64,000 nucleotides of DNA from Mesorhizobium loti (GTDB lineage: Bacteria > Pseudomonadota > Alphaproteobacteria > Rhizobiales > Rhizobiaceae): assembly GCF_003148495.1 (NCBI RefSeq), contig NZ_QGGH01000002.1, forward strand, positions 868,001 to 932,000. Reading direction: 5' to 3'. Within the stretch, counting starts at the first letter, position 1. Each line of letters starts with the position of its first letter. The translations under genes and the position numbers were made by a program. The notes under the pieces are model-generated. The model made no database searches. It saw nothing but the letters and a program-made list of their open reading frames with translations, and was not told the origin of the DNA. Positions 1 to 9,324 of the stretch are shown piece by piece.

Positions 1-2
1 AT

Positions 3-332
3 CATCGCGACCAGTTCGATCGGTTTGGTGTCGAGGTCATCGAGGCCGCGCGGTTCAGCGATGATCTGCGGCTCGACCTCACGACGCCGGTCTATATCTC
101 GATGGATCTCGACGGGCTCGACCCGGCTTTTGCGCCGGGTGTCTCGCATCGCGAACCCGGCGGCCTGACTACTCGTCAGGTCATCAACCTGATTCAGTCG
201 ATCAACCAGCCGATCGTGGCGGCTGATATCGTTGAGTTAAATCCCGCTCGCGACATCGCCGGCCTGACCGCCGGCGTGGCGGCAAAACTCCTCAAGGAGA
301 TTGCCGGAATGATGGTCAAGACACGCGGGTGA
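3..332 (+). CDS. speB: Agmatinase / ureohydrolase family protein, C-terminal part
   Basis: Only the last 109 residues are present; the gene begins upstream of the window. The visible part carries the ureohydrolase metal-binding signature SMDLDGLDPAFAPG followed by GGL and a VELNP motif, which in this family (arginase, agmatinase, guanidinobutyrase) supplies Asp ligands for the binuclear manganese centre. The enzyme would hydrolyse a guanidino compound to urea and an amine in the cytosol. Agmatinase is the usual call for this sequence type, but substrate choice cannot be settled from the C-terminus alone. Confidence 0.85.
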   Translation, partial: HRDQFDRFGVEVIEAARFSDDLRLDLTTPVYISMDLDGLDPAFAPGVSHREPGGLTTRQVINLIQSINQPIVAADIVELNPARDIAGLTAGVAAKLLKEIAGMMVKTRG

Positions 333-604
333 CGGGCCGGCGAGGGTACGTTTTTAACGAAAACAATCGCCCGATGACGCCAGGGAAAGACTCAGCTACC
401 TTCTGCTGTGCGGCGGACCTAATTATCCGCTTGGCCGGCGCTTCATTCCTCCTCCCAAGCGGCGCCGGCCTTCTTCCCCCAAAGAGCCCCTTTGTTGATG
501 CTAAATTAGCGGAAGTTAAATTTAGAGCGTTTGGGCTTGCCTGAAATTAGGGTCTTTCCGACATAAATCCGGCATGCCTTTCGAAGGTGCTGGCAGGAAA
601 ACCG
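333..604. other. Intergenic spacer after the agmatinase gene
   Basis: About 270 bases with lower GC than the flanks, especially around 490-550. It holds short open frames without convincing ribosome binding sites. I see no clear terminator or RNA. Confidence 0.4.
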
Positions 605-817
605 ATGCGCGGGCGTGGATGGATCAAGGCGTTGCGTCAGGACGAGGCCCGGCAGGTGCGTGCGCGCATTGCCGAACTGGAGCGCGACCTGATGGCGACC
701 TCTCCGCAGGGCCGCCATAGGCGGCACGAGGCAGGACACGAACTTCGCAATGCCAAGTTCCGCCTGGAGCGTCTGGAGGAATGCATCGCCGAAATACCGG
801 AACGGGCTGAGTGTTAG
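605..817 (+). CDS. Small charged hypothetical protein, probable helical hairpin
   Basis: A 70-residue, strongly charged protein with no signal peptide. From about residue 10 to the end it is rich in Arg, Glu and Ala with heptad-like spacing (ARIAELERDLM, then RLERLEECIAEI), which suggests a coiled coil or two-helix bundle. The ATG is preferred because CAGGAAA lies just upstream; an in-frame GTG 18 bases earlier is possible. I do not recognise the family. The gene sits alone between the agmatinase and a small membrane protein, all on the same strand. Confidence 0.5.
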   Translation: MRGRGWIKALRQDEARQVRARIAELERDLMATSPQGRHRRHEAGHELRNAKFRLERLEECIAEIPERAEC

Positions 818-862
818 CGGAAGCGATCGCGGCTCTCGATCACATACCCTGATAATCGGGAG

Positions 863-888
863 GGAACCAAATGCCGTCCCCTCGGATT
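863..888 (+). promoter_or_regulatory. Weak EcfG-like promoter candidate
   Basis: GGAAC at 863-867 followed 17 bases later by GATT. The rhizobial general-stress sigma factor EcfG recognises GGAAC-N16/17-CGTT, so only the -35 half fits fully. If real, transcription would begin just before 900, which supports translation from 916 rather than from the ATG at 871. Confidence 0.25.
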
Positions 889-915
889 GGTTCTGTTCCA
901 ATGGAGTACGCAACC

Positions 916-1089
916 ATGTTCCGTCTGCTTATCGCCGGCGCTTTGGCTTATGTCACATACCGCCTCACCAGGCAGATGATCGATGACGTGCCCGATACAG
1001 TCGACCCGCTGTTGCTGCCACCGTCGCAACATGATCGCGAAGCCTTGCGTCGGCAGTCAGCCGCGATTGGTGTCGATCCGCAACGCTAG
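916..1089 (+). CDS. Small single-pass membrane protein, hypothetical
   Basis: A 57-residue protein starting MFRLLIAGALAYVTYRLTRQ: one hydrophobic segment at about residues 2-17, then a polar, Asp- and Pro-containing tail. In-frame ATGs also occur at 871 and 901. The start at 916 has GGAG nine bases upstream, whereas the ATG at 871 would lie inside a possible promoter. The topology suggests a membrane-anchored peptide. No family is recognised. Confidence 0.45.
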   Translation: MFRLLIAGALAYVTYRLTRQMIDDVPDTVDPLLLPPSQHDREALRRQSAAIGVDPQR

Positions 1090-1171
1090 GCGTGATCCCC
1101 CTCGGTCTGCGGGGGCTAAGTCTGCCTCGCATCGACGTTGCGAACAAAGCGGAAACGATGCTTGATGGGCG

Positions 1172-3265
1172 ATGAACCTCGCCACCGCTGATTCGACCTT
1201 TCGGGATCCGACCGTCCAGCCTGCCTATCTCGCCCGGCTGAACGATGCCCAGCGCCAGGCCGTCGAGCATGGCGACGGCAAGATAGCCGGTCCGCTGCTG
1301 GTCATTGCCGGCGCCGGTTCGGGCAAGACCAACACCTTGGCGCATCGCGTCGCTCATCTGATCGTCAAAGGGGCCGATCCGCGCCGCATCCTGCTGATGA
1401 CTTTTTCGCGCCGCGCCGCGGCCGAAATGGCCAGGCGCGTCGAGCGCATCGCCGGCGAAGTACTCGGCCGCGATGCCGCGGTGATCACCGATGCGCTGAC
1501 CTGGGCCGGCACCTTTCACGGCATCGGCGCGCGGCTGTTGCGCGACTATGCGCTGGAGATCGGCCTCGACCCTGCCTTCACCATCCATGACCGCGAGGAT
1601 TCCGCCGACCTGATGAATCTGGTCCGCCACGAGCTCGGCTTCTCGAAGACGGAAGCGCGTTTCCCCACCAAGGGCACCTGCCTTGCCATCTATTCGCGTG
1701 CCGTCAACGCGCAGGCGCCGCTTAACGAGGTGTTGGGGTCTGCCTTTCCCTGGTGCGCCGGTTGGGCGGAGCAGTTGAAGCAATTGTTCGCCGGTTATGT
1801 CGAGGCCAAGCAGGCGCAGAACGTGCTCGATTACGACGATTTGCTGCTCTACTGGGCGCAAATGGCAGCCGAGCCTGAAATAGCAGCGCATCTGGGTGGG
1901 CGCTTCGACCATGTGCTGGTCGATGAATACCAGGACACCAACCGTTTGCAGGCGTCGATCCTCATGGCGCTGAAACCCGACGGCGCCGGGCTGACGGTGG
2001 TGGGCGACGACGCACAGTCGATCTATTCGTTCCGTGCCGCCGAAGTACGCAACATCCTCGACTTTCCAAACCAGTTTGCGCAAGCCGCCGATGTGGTGAT
2101 GCTGGAGCGCAATTACCGCTCGACCGAAACCATTCTTGCCGCCGCCAATGCCGTGATCGGCGAGGCCTCGGAGCGCTTCACCAAGAACCTGTGGTCGGAG
2201 CGCAAATCCAGCGACAGACCGAGGCTGGTGACCGTGCGCGACGAGGTCGAGCAAGCCAATTTCGTCTGCGACACCATCCTCGCCGAGCGCGAGGCCGGCA
2301 CGGCGTTGAAATCCCAGGCGGTGCTGTTTCGCGCCTCGCATCATAGCGGGCCGCTGGAGATCGAGCTGACACGGCGCAACATTCCCTTCGTCAAGTTCGG
2401 CGGCCTGAAGTTCCTCGATGCCGCCCATGTCAAGGATGTTCTGGCGGTGCTGCGCTTTGCCGAAAACCCGCGCGACCGGGTCGCCGGCTTCCGCGTGCTG
2501 CAGCTGATGCCGGGCATCGGCCCTTCGGCCGCGGCGCAGATCGTCGAGACGATGACGACAGCGCTCGACGAGGCCATGGGGCTAGCCGGCTGGCGCCCGC
2601 CGCAACGCGCGGCGGATGACTGGCCGGGCTTCGTCTCGCTCTATTCCGGCCTGCGGGCCGGCGCCAAATGGCCTGCCGATCTCGAACGGATCAGGCTGTG
2701 GTACGAGCCGCATTTGGAGCGCATCCACGAGGATGCAACGACGCGCCGAGCCGACCTGTTGCAGCTCGAGCAGATCGGCTCGGGCTATGCCTCGCGCGAA
2801 CGGTTCCTCACCGAACTGACGCTCGACCCGCCGGACGCCACCAGCGACCAGGCCGGGCCGCCACATCGTGACGAGGACTATCTGATCCTGTCGACCATCC
2901 ATTCGGCCAAGGGCCAGGAATGGAAGAATGTCTTCGTGCTCAACACCGTCGACGGCTGCATCCCGGCCGATCTCGGCGTCGGCACCAAGGAGGACATCGA
3001 GGAGGAGCGCCGGCTGCTCTATGTGGCGATGACGCGGGCCAAGGACAATCTCAACCTGGTCATGCCGCAGCGCTTCTTTCCGCACGGCCAGGCGGCGCGC
3101 GGCGACCGCCATCTCTATGCCTCGCGCACCCGCTTCATCCCGGCTTCGATCCTCGCTGCGTTCCAGCAGGTATCATGGCCGAGCGCGCAGGCGGCACAGG
3201 GCAGGGCGGCCCGGCCGGAGGTGCGCGTCGACATCGGCGCGCGCATGCGCGGCATGTGGAAATAG
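1172..3265 (+). CDS. UvrD/Rep-type superfamily I DNA helicase
   Basis: A 697-residue 3'-5' DNA helicase with the full SF1A motif set: Q motif LNDAQRQAV, Walker A GAGSGKT at residues 47-53, motif Ia [20 protein letters not shown], Walker B VDEYQDTN, motif [16 protein letters not shown], motif [10 protein letters not shown], motif [13 protein letters not shown] and motif [20 protein letters not shown]. The length is close to UvrD and PcrA (about 720), but the C-terminal tail is short. It is probably a second UvrD-like helicase rather than the main mismatch/excision repair UvrD. The start is the only ATG in frame near the Q motif. dapB follows after 16 bases. Confidence 0.9.
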   Translation: MNLATADSTFRDPTVQPAYLARLNDAQRQAVEHGDGKIAGPLLVIAGAGSGKTNTLAHRVAHLIVKGADPRRILLMTFSRRAAAEMARRVERIAGEVLGRDAAVITDALTWAGTFHGIGARLLRDYALEIGLDPAFTIHDREDSADLMNLVRHELGFSKTEARFPTKGTCLAIYSRAVNAQAPLNEVLGSAFPWCAGWAEQLKQLFAGYVEAKQAQNVLDYDDLLLYWAQMAAEPEIAAHLGGRFDHVLVDEYQDTNRLQASILMALKPDGAGLTVVGDDAQSIYSFRAAEVRNILDFPNQFAQAADVVMLERNYRSTETILAAANAVIGEASERFTKNLWSERKSSDRPRLVTVRDEVEQANFVCDTILAEREAGTALKSQAVLFRASHHSGPLEIELTRRNIPFVKFGGLKFLDAAHVKDVLAVLRFAENPRDRVAGFRVLQLMPGIGPSAAAQIVETMTTALDEAMGLAGWRPPQRAADDWPGFVSLYSGLRAGAKWPADLERIRLWYEPHLERIHEDATTRRADLLQLEQIGSGYASRERFLTELTLDPPDATSDQAGPPHRDEDYLILSTIHSAKGQEWKNVFVLNTVDGCIPADLGVGTKEDIEEERRLLYVAMTRAKDNLNLVMPQRFFPHGQAARGDRHLYASRTRFIPASILAAFQQVSWPSAQAAQGRAARPEVRVDIGARMRGMWK

Positions 3266-3281
3266 CCGCGGGGATAGCGCC

Positions 3282-4058
3282 ATGTCGCAACCACCGGTCA
3301 GGGTCGCCATCGCGGGTGCGCTGGGCCGCATGGGCCGCCAGATGGCCGACGCTGTGCAGGACGATGCGCGGCTGGCGCTCGCCGCCCGCTTCCACCGGCC
3401 GGGCATCGTCGGCGAAGGTCTGTTGAGCCGCGACGAGGCGCTTGCTATGGCCGAAATCGTGATCGATTTCACCACGCCGGCTGCCTCGGCCGACTTGGCC
3501 AGGGTTTGCGCTGGGCGCGGCGGGCCAGCCCTGGTCATAGGCTCGACGGGCTTCGATGCGGCGGAATTGGCTGATATTGCCGATGCCGCGAAGACCATCG
3601 CGATCGTCCGCTCCGGCAGCTTTTCGCTTGGCCTCAACATGCTGGTCGGGTTGGTCGAGCGGGCGGCGAGAGCGCTCGACCCCGACGACTGGGATGTCGA
3701 GATTGTCGAGGCGCATCACCGCCACAAGATCGATGCACCATCGGGGACGGCGCTGATGCTGGGGCAAGCCGCAGCCGGCGGGCGCGGCATCGAGCTGGAG
3801 ACGGTCGCAAGGCGTGTACGCGACGGCGTCATCGGCGCGCGTCCGGCCGGCGAAATCGGCTTTGCGGTGATGCGTGGCGGCAGCATCATCGGCGAGCACA
3901 GCGTCCGCTTCTGCGCCGAGGGCGAGCTTGTTACCTTGTCGCATGCGGCCGGCGACCGCATCATGTTCGCCCGCGGCGCCATCGCCGCCGCACTCTGGGT
4001 GGCGGGACGCCCGCCCGGCGAATACGACATGCGCGACGTGCTGGGGCTGAACAATTGA
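3282..4058 (+). CDS. dapB: 4-hydroxy-tetrahydrodipicolinate reductase, short form
   Basis: Reduces 4-hydroxy-tetrahydrodipicolinate with NAD(P)H in the diaminopimelate/lysine pathway. The N-terminal nucleotide-binding loop is GALGRMGR (residues 12-19), FTTP and GSTGF follow, and the catalytic signature [15 protein letters not shown] begins at about residue 143. At 258 residues it is shorter than the usual 265-275; a segment of the dinucleotide-binding domain after GRMGR is reduced. It follows the helicase gene after 16 bases, an unusual partnership. It may be a second DapB paralogue rather than the housekeeping copy. Confidence 0.85.
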   Translation: MSQPPVRVAIAGALGRMGRQMADAVQDDARLALAARFHRPGIVGEGLLSRDEALAMAEIVIDFTTPAASADLARVCAGRGGPALVIGSTGFDAAELADIADAAKTIAIVRSGSFSLGLNMLVGLVERAARALDPDDWDVEIVEAHHRHKIDAPSGTALMLGQAAAGGRGIELETVARRVRDGVIGARPAGEIGFAVMRGGSIIGEHSVRFCAEGELVTLSHAAGDRIMFARGAIAAALWVAGRPPGEYDMRDVLGLNN

Positions 4059-4148
4059 AACAGGGGGATGGCTTGTGTGTTCGCGGCATGACCGCCTCGC
4101 AGCGGCCGGCTAATACCCACAGCTTACCAATCTGTATGGTTTGATTTT

Positions 4149-4168
4149 CAGCTTTTCCTTGAAAGCTG
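4149..4168. other. Small hairpin between dapB and the ABC operon
   Basis: CAGCTTT and AAAGCTG are separated by six bases. It lies roughly 100 bases before the start of the binding-protein gene. There is no U-run, so it is more likely leader structure or an operator than a terminator. Confidence 0.3.
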
Positions 4169-4270
4169 GATGAAAGGTTGATGCCCTTAGTGTTCATGGG
4201 CGCCCCCATTATTGTCGCGGAAAGCGATGGGAGAGAGAGGGGCGCGGGAAACGAACAAAGGGAAGAGGCC

Positions 4271-5284
4271 ATGTCGCTCGCGCGAACTCTGCTTGATTCA
4301 GCCGCCACAACCGCACTCGTCGCCACCATGGCCTTGTCGGCGCCGTCCGCGCGCGCCGACGAAAAAGTTTCCATCATGGTCGGCGGCTATGAGAAACAGA
4401 TCTATCTGCCCGCCAAGCTGACCGAAGCGCTCGGTTACTTCAAGGACGAGGGTCTCGACGTCGAGCTGCTGAATGAACCGGCCGGCGTCGATGCCGAAAA
4501 CGAGATGCTGGCCGGTGCCGTGCAAGGCGTTGTCGGTTTCTACGACCACTGCATCGATCTGCAGGCAAAGGGCAAATTCGTCGAATCCATCGTCCAGTTC
4601 AGCCAGGCGCCAGGCGAGGTCGAGCTTGTTTCGACGAAACACCCCGAGATCAAATCACCTGCCGACTTCAAGGGCATGAGCCTGGGCGTGACCGGTCTGG
4701 GCTCATCGACGAATTTTCTTACGGAATATCTCGCCGTCAAGAATGGTTTGAAGCTCGGTGACTTCACCTCGGTTCCGGTTGGCGCAGGCACCACCTTCAT
4801 CGCCGCCATGCAGCAGGACAAGATCCAGGCAGGCATGACGACAGAGCCGACGATCACCCGGTTGGTGAAGACCGGCGAAGCGTCCGTTCTTATCGATATG
4901 CGCACAATGGAAGGCACCAAGGCTGCGCTGGGCGGCACTTACCCGGCCGCATCGCTCTATATGCAGACCGACTGGGTCGAAGCGCACAAGGACATCGTGC
5001 AGAAGCTGGCCAACGCCTTCGTCAAGACGCAGAAATTCATCAACACGCATAGTGGCGCCGAGATCGCCGACAAGATGCCGCAAGACTACTATGTCGGCGA
5101 CAAGGAAGGCTACGTGAAGGCCCTCGATGCCGGCAAGGCAATGTTCACCCCCGATGGGATCATGCCCGAAGGCGGCCCGGAGACTGTGCTGACGGTTCTT
5201 TCAGCCTTCAAGAAGGAACTGCAGGGCAAGCAGATCGACCTCTCCAAGACCTACACCTCGGAATTCGTCAAGAACGCCAAGTAG
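4271..5284 (+). CDS. ABC transporter periplasmic binding protein, nitrate/sulfonate/taurine (NMT1) type
   Basis: A 337-residue exported solute receptor. A Sec signal peptide runs to about residue 29 (hydrophobic core, then SARA before DEK). The mature part opens with the family pattern VSIMVGGYEKQIYLPAKLTEALGYFKDEGL split over two helices, followed by GVDAENEMLAGAVQGVVGF and a GLGSSTNFLTEYL loop, as in SsuA, TauA and ThiY-like proteins. The ATG is chosen because AAGGGAAGAGG precedes it and a signal peptide follows directly. It is the first gene of a three-gene transporter. Substrate unknown; aromatic or sulfur compounds and pyrimidine precursors are all possible. Confidence 0.85.
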   Translation: MSLARTLLDSAATTALVATMALSAPSARADEKVSIMVGGYEKQIYLPAKLTEALGYFKDEGLDVELLNEPAGVDAENEMLAGAVQGVVGFYDHCIDLQAKGKFVESIVQFSQAPGEVELVSTKHPEIKSPADFKGMSLGVTGLGSSTNFLTEYLAVKNGLKLGDFTSVPVGAGTTFIAAMQQDKIQAGMTTEPTITRLVKTGEASVLIDMRTMEGTKAALGGTYPAASLYMQTDWVEAHKDIVQKLANAFVKTQKFINTHSGAEIADKMPQDYYVGDKEGYVKALDAGKAMFTPDGIMPEGGPETVLTVLSAFKKELQGKQIDLSKTYTSEFVKNAK

Positions 5285-5291
5285 CAGACCA

Positions 5292-5322
5292 TGCCGGCGC
5301 GATGCGCGTCGTCGCGCCGGCA
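5292..5322 (+). other. Strong intercistronic hairpin after the binding-protein gene
   Basis: Eleven-base perfect arms TGCCGGCGCGA and TCGCGCCGGCA enclose nine bases. No U-run follows. Such hairpins between a binding-protein gene and its ATPase/permease genes commonly stabilise the upstream mRNA and cut downstream expression. Confidence 0.6.
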
Positions 5323-5390
5323 ACCGTCGGTTTTTCACGTCCGGCGGCTCTGGCCGACGGCGGGCGTCCGCTCGAACCCGGAGTTCCATC

Positions 5391-6200
5391 ATGACCCATG
5401 AAAAGACCACACCAGCGATTGAACTGATCAATGTCAGTCGGCGGTTCCTCACACCCACCGGCAAATCACTGACGGCGCTGCGCGATTTCACCATGACCGT
5501 CGAGCGCGGCGAATTCGTCGCCGTTGTCGGTCCGACCGGTTGCGGAAAGTCCACCACCCTCAACCTCGTCACCGGGTTGGCCAGTCCAAGCGCCGGCGAG
5601 GTTCGTGTCATGGGCGCGCCCGTCAAGGGAATAGACCCGCGCATCGGTTTTGTTTTCCAAAGCGATGCCTTGTTTCCCTGGCGAAATGTGATCGAGAATG
5701 TGATGGCTGGCCCGCTCTTTCGTGGCAGGACGAAGTCGGATGCCACGGCCGCGGCACGCGACTGGCTGGCGCGCGTCGGCCTGTCGCGTTTCGAGCAGCA
5801 CTATCCGCACCAGCTTTCCGGCGGCATGCGCAAACGTGTGGCGCTGGCCCAAACCTTCATAAACGGCCCTGAGATCCTGCTGATGGACGAACCGTTTTCG
5901 GCGCTGGACGTGCAGACACGCGTCCTGATGCATGAGGAATTGCTGCGCCTGTGGTCTGAGGCAAAGGCGTCCGTGGTCTTCGTAACGCATGATCTCGAAG
6001 AGGCGATCGCGCTCGCCGACAAGGTCTATGTCCTGACCGCCGGACCGGCCACGGTAAAGTCGGTCTACACGATCGATCTGCCGAGGCCGCGCGTGGTCGC
6101 CGATATCCGCTACGAGCAGAGCTTCATCGATTACTCGCGCACGATCTGGGCTGATCTCAAGGAAGAGGTCGAGACCAGCTATGCACGTGCCGCGGCCTGA
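5391..6200 (+). CDS. ABC transporter ATP-binding protein, SsuB/TauB type
   Basis: A 269-residue cytosolic ATPase that would drive the adjacent transporter. Walker A is GPTGCGKST at about 47-55, the Q-loop FVFQ ends near 90, the signature LSGGMRKRVALAQ lies near 142-154, Walker B LLMDEPFSALD near 173-183, and the switch His is in VFVTHDLEEAI. The signature LSGGMRKR (rather than LSGGQ) is typical of the nitrate/sulfonate/taurine subfamily. GGAG lies about eight bases before the ATG. The permease starts 11 bases after its stop, so the two are co-transcribed. Confidence 0.92.
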   Translation: MTHEKTTPAIELINVSRRFLTPTGKSLTALRDFTMTVERGEFVAVVGPTGCGKSTTLNLVTGLASPSAGEVRVMGAPVKGIDPRIGFVFQSDALFPWRNVIENVMAGPLFRGRTKSDATAAARDWLARVGLSRFEQHYPHQLSGGMRKRVALAQTFINGPEILLMDEPFSALDVQTRVLMHEELLRLWSEAKASVVFVTHDLEEAIALADKVYVLTAGPATVKSVYTIDLPRPRVVADIRYEQSFIDYSRTIWADLKEEVETSYARAAA

Positions 6201-6211
6201 GGAGGAACGCC

Positions 6212-7090
6212 ATGACCGATGCTACCATCGATATCAGCGCAGGAGCTTTCAGGCCGGGCACTTCCGATGCGGAAATCGAGGCCGCCGCCGCCAAGGCGGC
6301 ACGGAATCGCCGCCGCACGGTGATGTTCTGGCGGGTCGCCATTCTGGTCGCCTTTCTAGGCTTGTGGGAAATTGCCGCGCGCCAAGCGTGGATCGACCCG
6401 TTCTTCTACGCAATGCCGAGTACGATCGCGCAGCGGCTCTATGAATGGACGACGGAAGGAACGTCCGAGGGTCCCCTCTGGTATCATCTCTATGTCACCA
6501 TGGAGGAGGCGGTCATCGGCTTCGTCACCGGCTCGGTTGCCGGTATCATCATCGGCGTCGCGCTCGGGCGCAACCGCATGGCTGCCGACATTTTCTCGAT
6601 CTACATCAAGGTGATCAATTCCATTCCGCGCGTCGTCCTGGCGCCGATCTTCATCATGATCCTCGGCCTTGGCCTCGCTTCGAAAGTGGCGCTTGCCTTC
6701 GTGATGGTTTTCTTCGTTGTCTTTCACAATGCCTTTCAGGGCGTGCGGGAAGCCGACAGGGCAATGATTGCGAACGCCCGCATCCTGGGCGCGTCCAACT
6801 GGCAGCTGACCCGTTCGGTGATTGTCCCTTCGGCGATGAGCTGGATCTTCGCCAGCCTGCATGTCAGCTTCGGCTTTGCCATCATCGGCGCGATCGTTGG
6901 CGAGTTCGTCGGCTCGCGTTACGGTATCGGCCTGCTGATCAACATCGCCAAGGGATCCTTCGACGCCGCCGGCATGTACGCCGCGATCGTCATCGTGATG
7001 GTGGTGGCGCTGGGTGCTGAATATCTGATGACCATAATCGAGGATCGCCTGGCGAAATGGCGTCCCCAGCCCCTGCATGAGACGCAGTGA
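6212..7090 (+). CDS. ABC transporter permease, SsuC/TauC type
   Basis: A 292-residue inner-membrane protein with about six membrane segments beginning near residue 35 (VMFWRVAILVAFLGLWEIAA). The cytoplasmic coupling (EAA) loop is ARILGASNWQLTRSVIVPSA. GGAGGA lies six bases upstream of the ATG. It completes the three-gene importer with the preceding ATPase and binding protein. The 3' end faces the sensor-kinase gene tail-to-tail across 13 bases. Confidence 0.9.
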   Translation: MTDATIDISAGAFRPGTSDAEIEAAAAKAARNRRRTVMFWRVAILVAFLGLWEIAARQAWIDPFFYAMPSTIAQRLYEWTTEGTSEGPLWYHLYVTMEEAVIGFVTGSVAGIIIGVALGRNRMAADIFSIYIKVINSIPRVVLAPIFIMILGLGLASKVALAFVMVFFVVFHNAFQGVREADRAMIANARILGASNWQLTRSVIVPSAMSWIFASLHVSFGFAIIGAIVGEFVGSRYGIGLLINIAKGSFDAAGMYAAIVIVMVVALGAEYLMTIIEDRLAKWRPQPLHETQ

Positions 7091-7103
7091 GCGGCGACAG
7101 ACC

Positions 7104-8462
7104 TTAGCTGCTTGCCAGCGGCAGCCTTACCTCGACCACCAGACCGCCGGCCGCGCCATCCCCAAGGGTGACGCGGCCGCCGGCATTGTCGACGACCTCG
7201 CGCACAATGGCCAGGCCAAGCCCGCTGCCTTCCTCGGTCGATCCGGCAATGCGGTAGAAGCGTTCGAACACATGGTCTCGCTCATCCAACGGGATGCCGG
7301 GCCCATCGTCGGCGACCGTCAGCACGGCTTCGCCGTCGATGGTCGCCAATTTCACCGTGACGCTGCCGTCGGCCCGGGAGTAACGCAGCGCATTGTCGAC
7401 GAGGTTGACGATCATCTCTCGCAACATGGTGCCGTCGCCGATGACCGGCACCGGACCGGTCTCCTCGAGGCCGAGATCGATATTGCGGCCGATCGCTGTC
7501 GGCGCCTGCGTTTCCAGCACGTGGCGGGCGGCTTCGGTAAGGTCAATATGGTCGGCGCGCGGCCGCCGGCTGCCCGGCTCCGCCCGTGACAGGGTCAGGA
7601 GCTGTTCGGCCAACCGCGCCAGCCGGCCGGAACTGGCCTGCAGCGCCATCAGCGCTTCCTGGCGCGCGTCGGAGGCACTTTCGCGCAGCGCGTAGCTTGC
7701 CTGTGTCGACAGCAGCGCCAGCGGTGTCCGCAACTGGTGCGCCGCATTGGCGATGAAGCGGCGTTGCGCCGCCATCTGCGCCCGCACGCGCTCCATATAG
7801 GCGTTCAGCGCATCGATCAGCGGGCGGATTTCGCTTTGCGCCCCTGGCACTTCGACCGGATCCAACTCGCTGCGGCTTGGCGAGCGCACCGCGTCGCGCA
7901 ACCGGATCAAGGGCGCAAGGCCGCGATGCAAGCCCAGCAGAACGAACAAACCGGCAATCGCCACCAGCGCCAATTGTTGGGCAAAGGCGCCAAACCAGAG
8001 ACGCTGCACCATGGCGTCGTGTCCGGCAAGCGTGACGCCGACCGTAACGGTGATCGGCGAATCGTCTCCGGCGCCGACCACCGTGTGGCTGAAGGTCAGC
8101 AACCGCAGCCGATGGTCGCGATAGGTTGCCTCTGTGTCCGGGGACTTCGGTGCCTCCGGCAGATCCGGATAGCCGGTCAGCAGCCGCCCTCCGGCGGTCT
8201 TGACATGGTAGTAGACGCTGTCGTGATCGCCGGTGTCGAACATCTCGATCGCCGCCGGCGGTATCGTGGCGTCGAGCATGCCGTCAGTCACGGCGACGCG
8301 TTCGGCGATAGCACGCGCCGAACCCATCAGCATGCGATCGGTGACGAGGTCCGCGGTTGCCAGCGCGTTGCGGTGGCTGGTCCACAGATTGATGGTGGCG
8401 AGGCCGACGAGCGGCAACACCACCCAAGCAAGAAGCTGCAAGCGGAGACTGTTAATCCTCAT
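7104..8462 (-). CDS. Sensor histidine kinase, TctE-like
   Basis: A 452-residue membrane sensor. Membrane segments lie at about 10-27 and 160-178 and flank a periplasmic domain of about 130 residues. A short HAMP-like linker is followed by the H-box FIANAAHQLRTPLALL (phospho-acceptor His242), N-box NLVDNALRYS, G1 VADDGPGIP and G2 GSGLGLAIV. AAHQLRTP and the overall layout match the TctE/QseC group, which often senses tricarboxylates or small ligands. It follows the response-regulator gene after five bases, so the two form one operon. No tctCBA transporter is nearby; the convergent ABC operon is a possible but unproven target. Confidence 0.88.
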   Translation of the reverse strand: MRINSLRLQLLAWVVLPLVGLATINLWTSHRNALATADLVTDRMLMGSARAIAERVAVTDGMLDATIPPAAIEMFDTGDHDSVYYHVKTAGGRLLTGYPDLPEAPKSPDTEATYRDHRLRLLTFSHTVVGAGDDSPITVTVGVTLAGHDAMVQRLWFGAFAQQLALVAIAGLFVLLGLHRGLAPLIRLRDAVRSPSRSELDPVEVPGAQSEIRPLIDALNAYMERVRAQMAAQRRFIANAAHQLRTPLALLSTQASYALRESASDARQEALMALQASSGRLARLAEQLLTLSRAEPGSRRPRADHIDLTEAARHVLETQAPTAIGRNIDLGLEETGPVPVIGDGTMLREMIVNLVDNALRYSRADGSVTVKLATIDGEAVLTVADDGPGIPLDERDHVFERFYRIAGSTEEGSGLGLAIVREVVDNAGGRVTLGDGAAGGLVVEVRLPLASS

Positions 8463-8467
8463 GGCGC

Positions 8468-9136
8468 CTAGTCTTCAAGGCGCAGGAGATAGCCGAGGCC
8501 GCGCAACGTGACGATACGGACCCGCGCCCCTTCGAGCTTCTTGCGCACGCGGTGCACATAGATCTCGATGGCGCTGGGGTCGGCGTCGGTCTCGAAATCA
8601 TAGATAGCGGCCGACAATGCCGCCTTGCTCACCGTGCGCCCGGCCTTGACTACAAGCTGTTCGAGCACCGCGTGCTCGCGCGGCGTCAGCGCCAGCGTCT
8701 CGCCGGCGAGCGAAAACAGCCGCGTGTTGGTGTCGAAGACGAGATCGCCGCAGGCAACGACCGGCGCGGTGCGGTCATTGGCTCGGCGCAATTGCGCACG
8801 GATGCGCGCTTCGAGCTCTTCGATCTGGAAAGGCTTCGCCAGATAGTCGTCGGCGCCTTCATTGAGGCCCTTGACCCGACCGTCGAGACTGGCATTGGCG
8901 GTCAGCACGATCACCGGCACCCGGTTGCCACGGGCCCGCAACATGCGCAGCACCTCCAGCCCGCTCATGCGCGGCAGCGCCAGGTCGAGGATGACAAGCG
9001 CGTGGTCGCCGGCTGCGAGCGCGTGTTCGACATCCTCGCCATCATGGACGATGTCGACGACATAGTTCGCCTGACGCAGGGTCTTGCCCAGCCAATCCGC
9101 CAGTTCGCGATTGTCTTCTACAAGCAGCAACCGCAT
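8468..9136 (-). CDS. OmpR/PhoB-family response regulator, TctD-like
   Basis: A 222-residue two-component regulator. The receiver domain has acidic residues VEDN at 6-9, phospho-acceptor Asp51 in VILDLALPRMSG, and the conserved Lys in YLAKPF. The C-terminal winged helix contains LTPREHAVLEQL and the recognition region SAIEIYVHRVRKKL. The ATG giving MRLLLVEDN is the natural start; an open frame continues upstream but lacks any receiver sequence. It is co-transcribed with the sensor kinase. A perfect 24-bp palindrome lies about 165 bases upstream. Confidence 0.9.
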   Translation of the reverse strand: MRLLLVEDNRELADWLGKTLRQANYVVDIVHDGEDVEHALAAGDHALVILDLALPRMSGLEVLRMLRARGNRVPVIVLTANASLDGRVKGLNEGADDYLAKPFQIEELEARIRAQLRRANDRTAPVVACGDLVFDTNTRLFSLAGETLALTPREHAVLEQLVVKAGRTVSKAALSAAIYDFETDADPSAIEIYVHRVRKKLEGARVRIVTLRGLGYLLRLED

Positions 9137-9300
9137 TTCTATCGCTGTCCTGGGGTGCAGGTCACCCGGATTTCCGCCCGCTTCTTCAACTGGCACCGCC
9201 AAGTCGCGCCCGATTGATGATCGTGCACAAGCGATAATCTCGATCCATCCGCAAGGCAAATGCAGGAGATCCAGAAGTTCAGATGGTGGCGTGGCCGCAC

Positions 9301-9324
9301 AAATCGAACCGATCGGTTCGATTT
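9301..9324. promoter_or_regulatory. Perfect 24-bp palindrome, candidate operator
   Basis: The half-site AAATCGAACCGA is followed immediately by its exact reverse complement. It sits upstream of the TctD-like regulator and about 280 bases before the DUF680 genes. Perfect symmetry over 24 bases suggests a dimeric DNA-binding protein; the response regulator itself or an unlinked regulator are candidates. No U-run follows, so a terminator is unlikely. Confidence 0.55.

Noticed and set aside
329..544. Short plus-strand frame after the agmatinase gene
   Set aside because: No ribosome binding site, low-complexity translation and lower GC; it looks non-coding.
965..2428. A 487-codon open frame on the minus strand opposite the helicase gene
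   Set aside because: Antisense to intact SF1 helicase motifs; composition is that of a shadow frame and there is no ribosome binding site.
4271..9136. TctDE controlling the adjacent ABC transporter as a demonstrated system
   Set aside because: The two operons are convergent and share no visible promoter; TctDE systems usually sit beside tctCBA, so the link is left as a possibility only.
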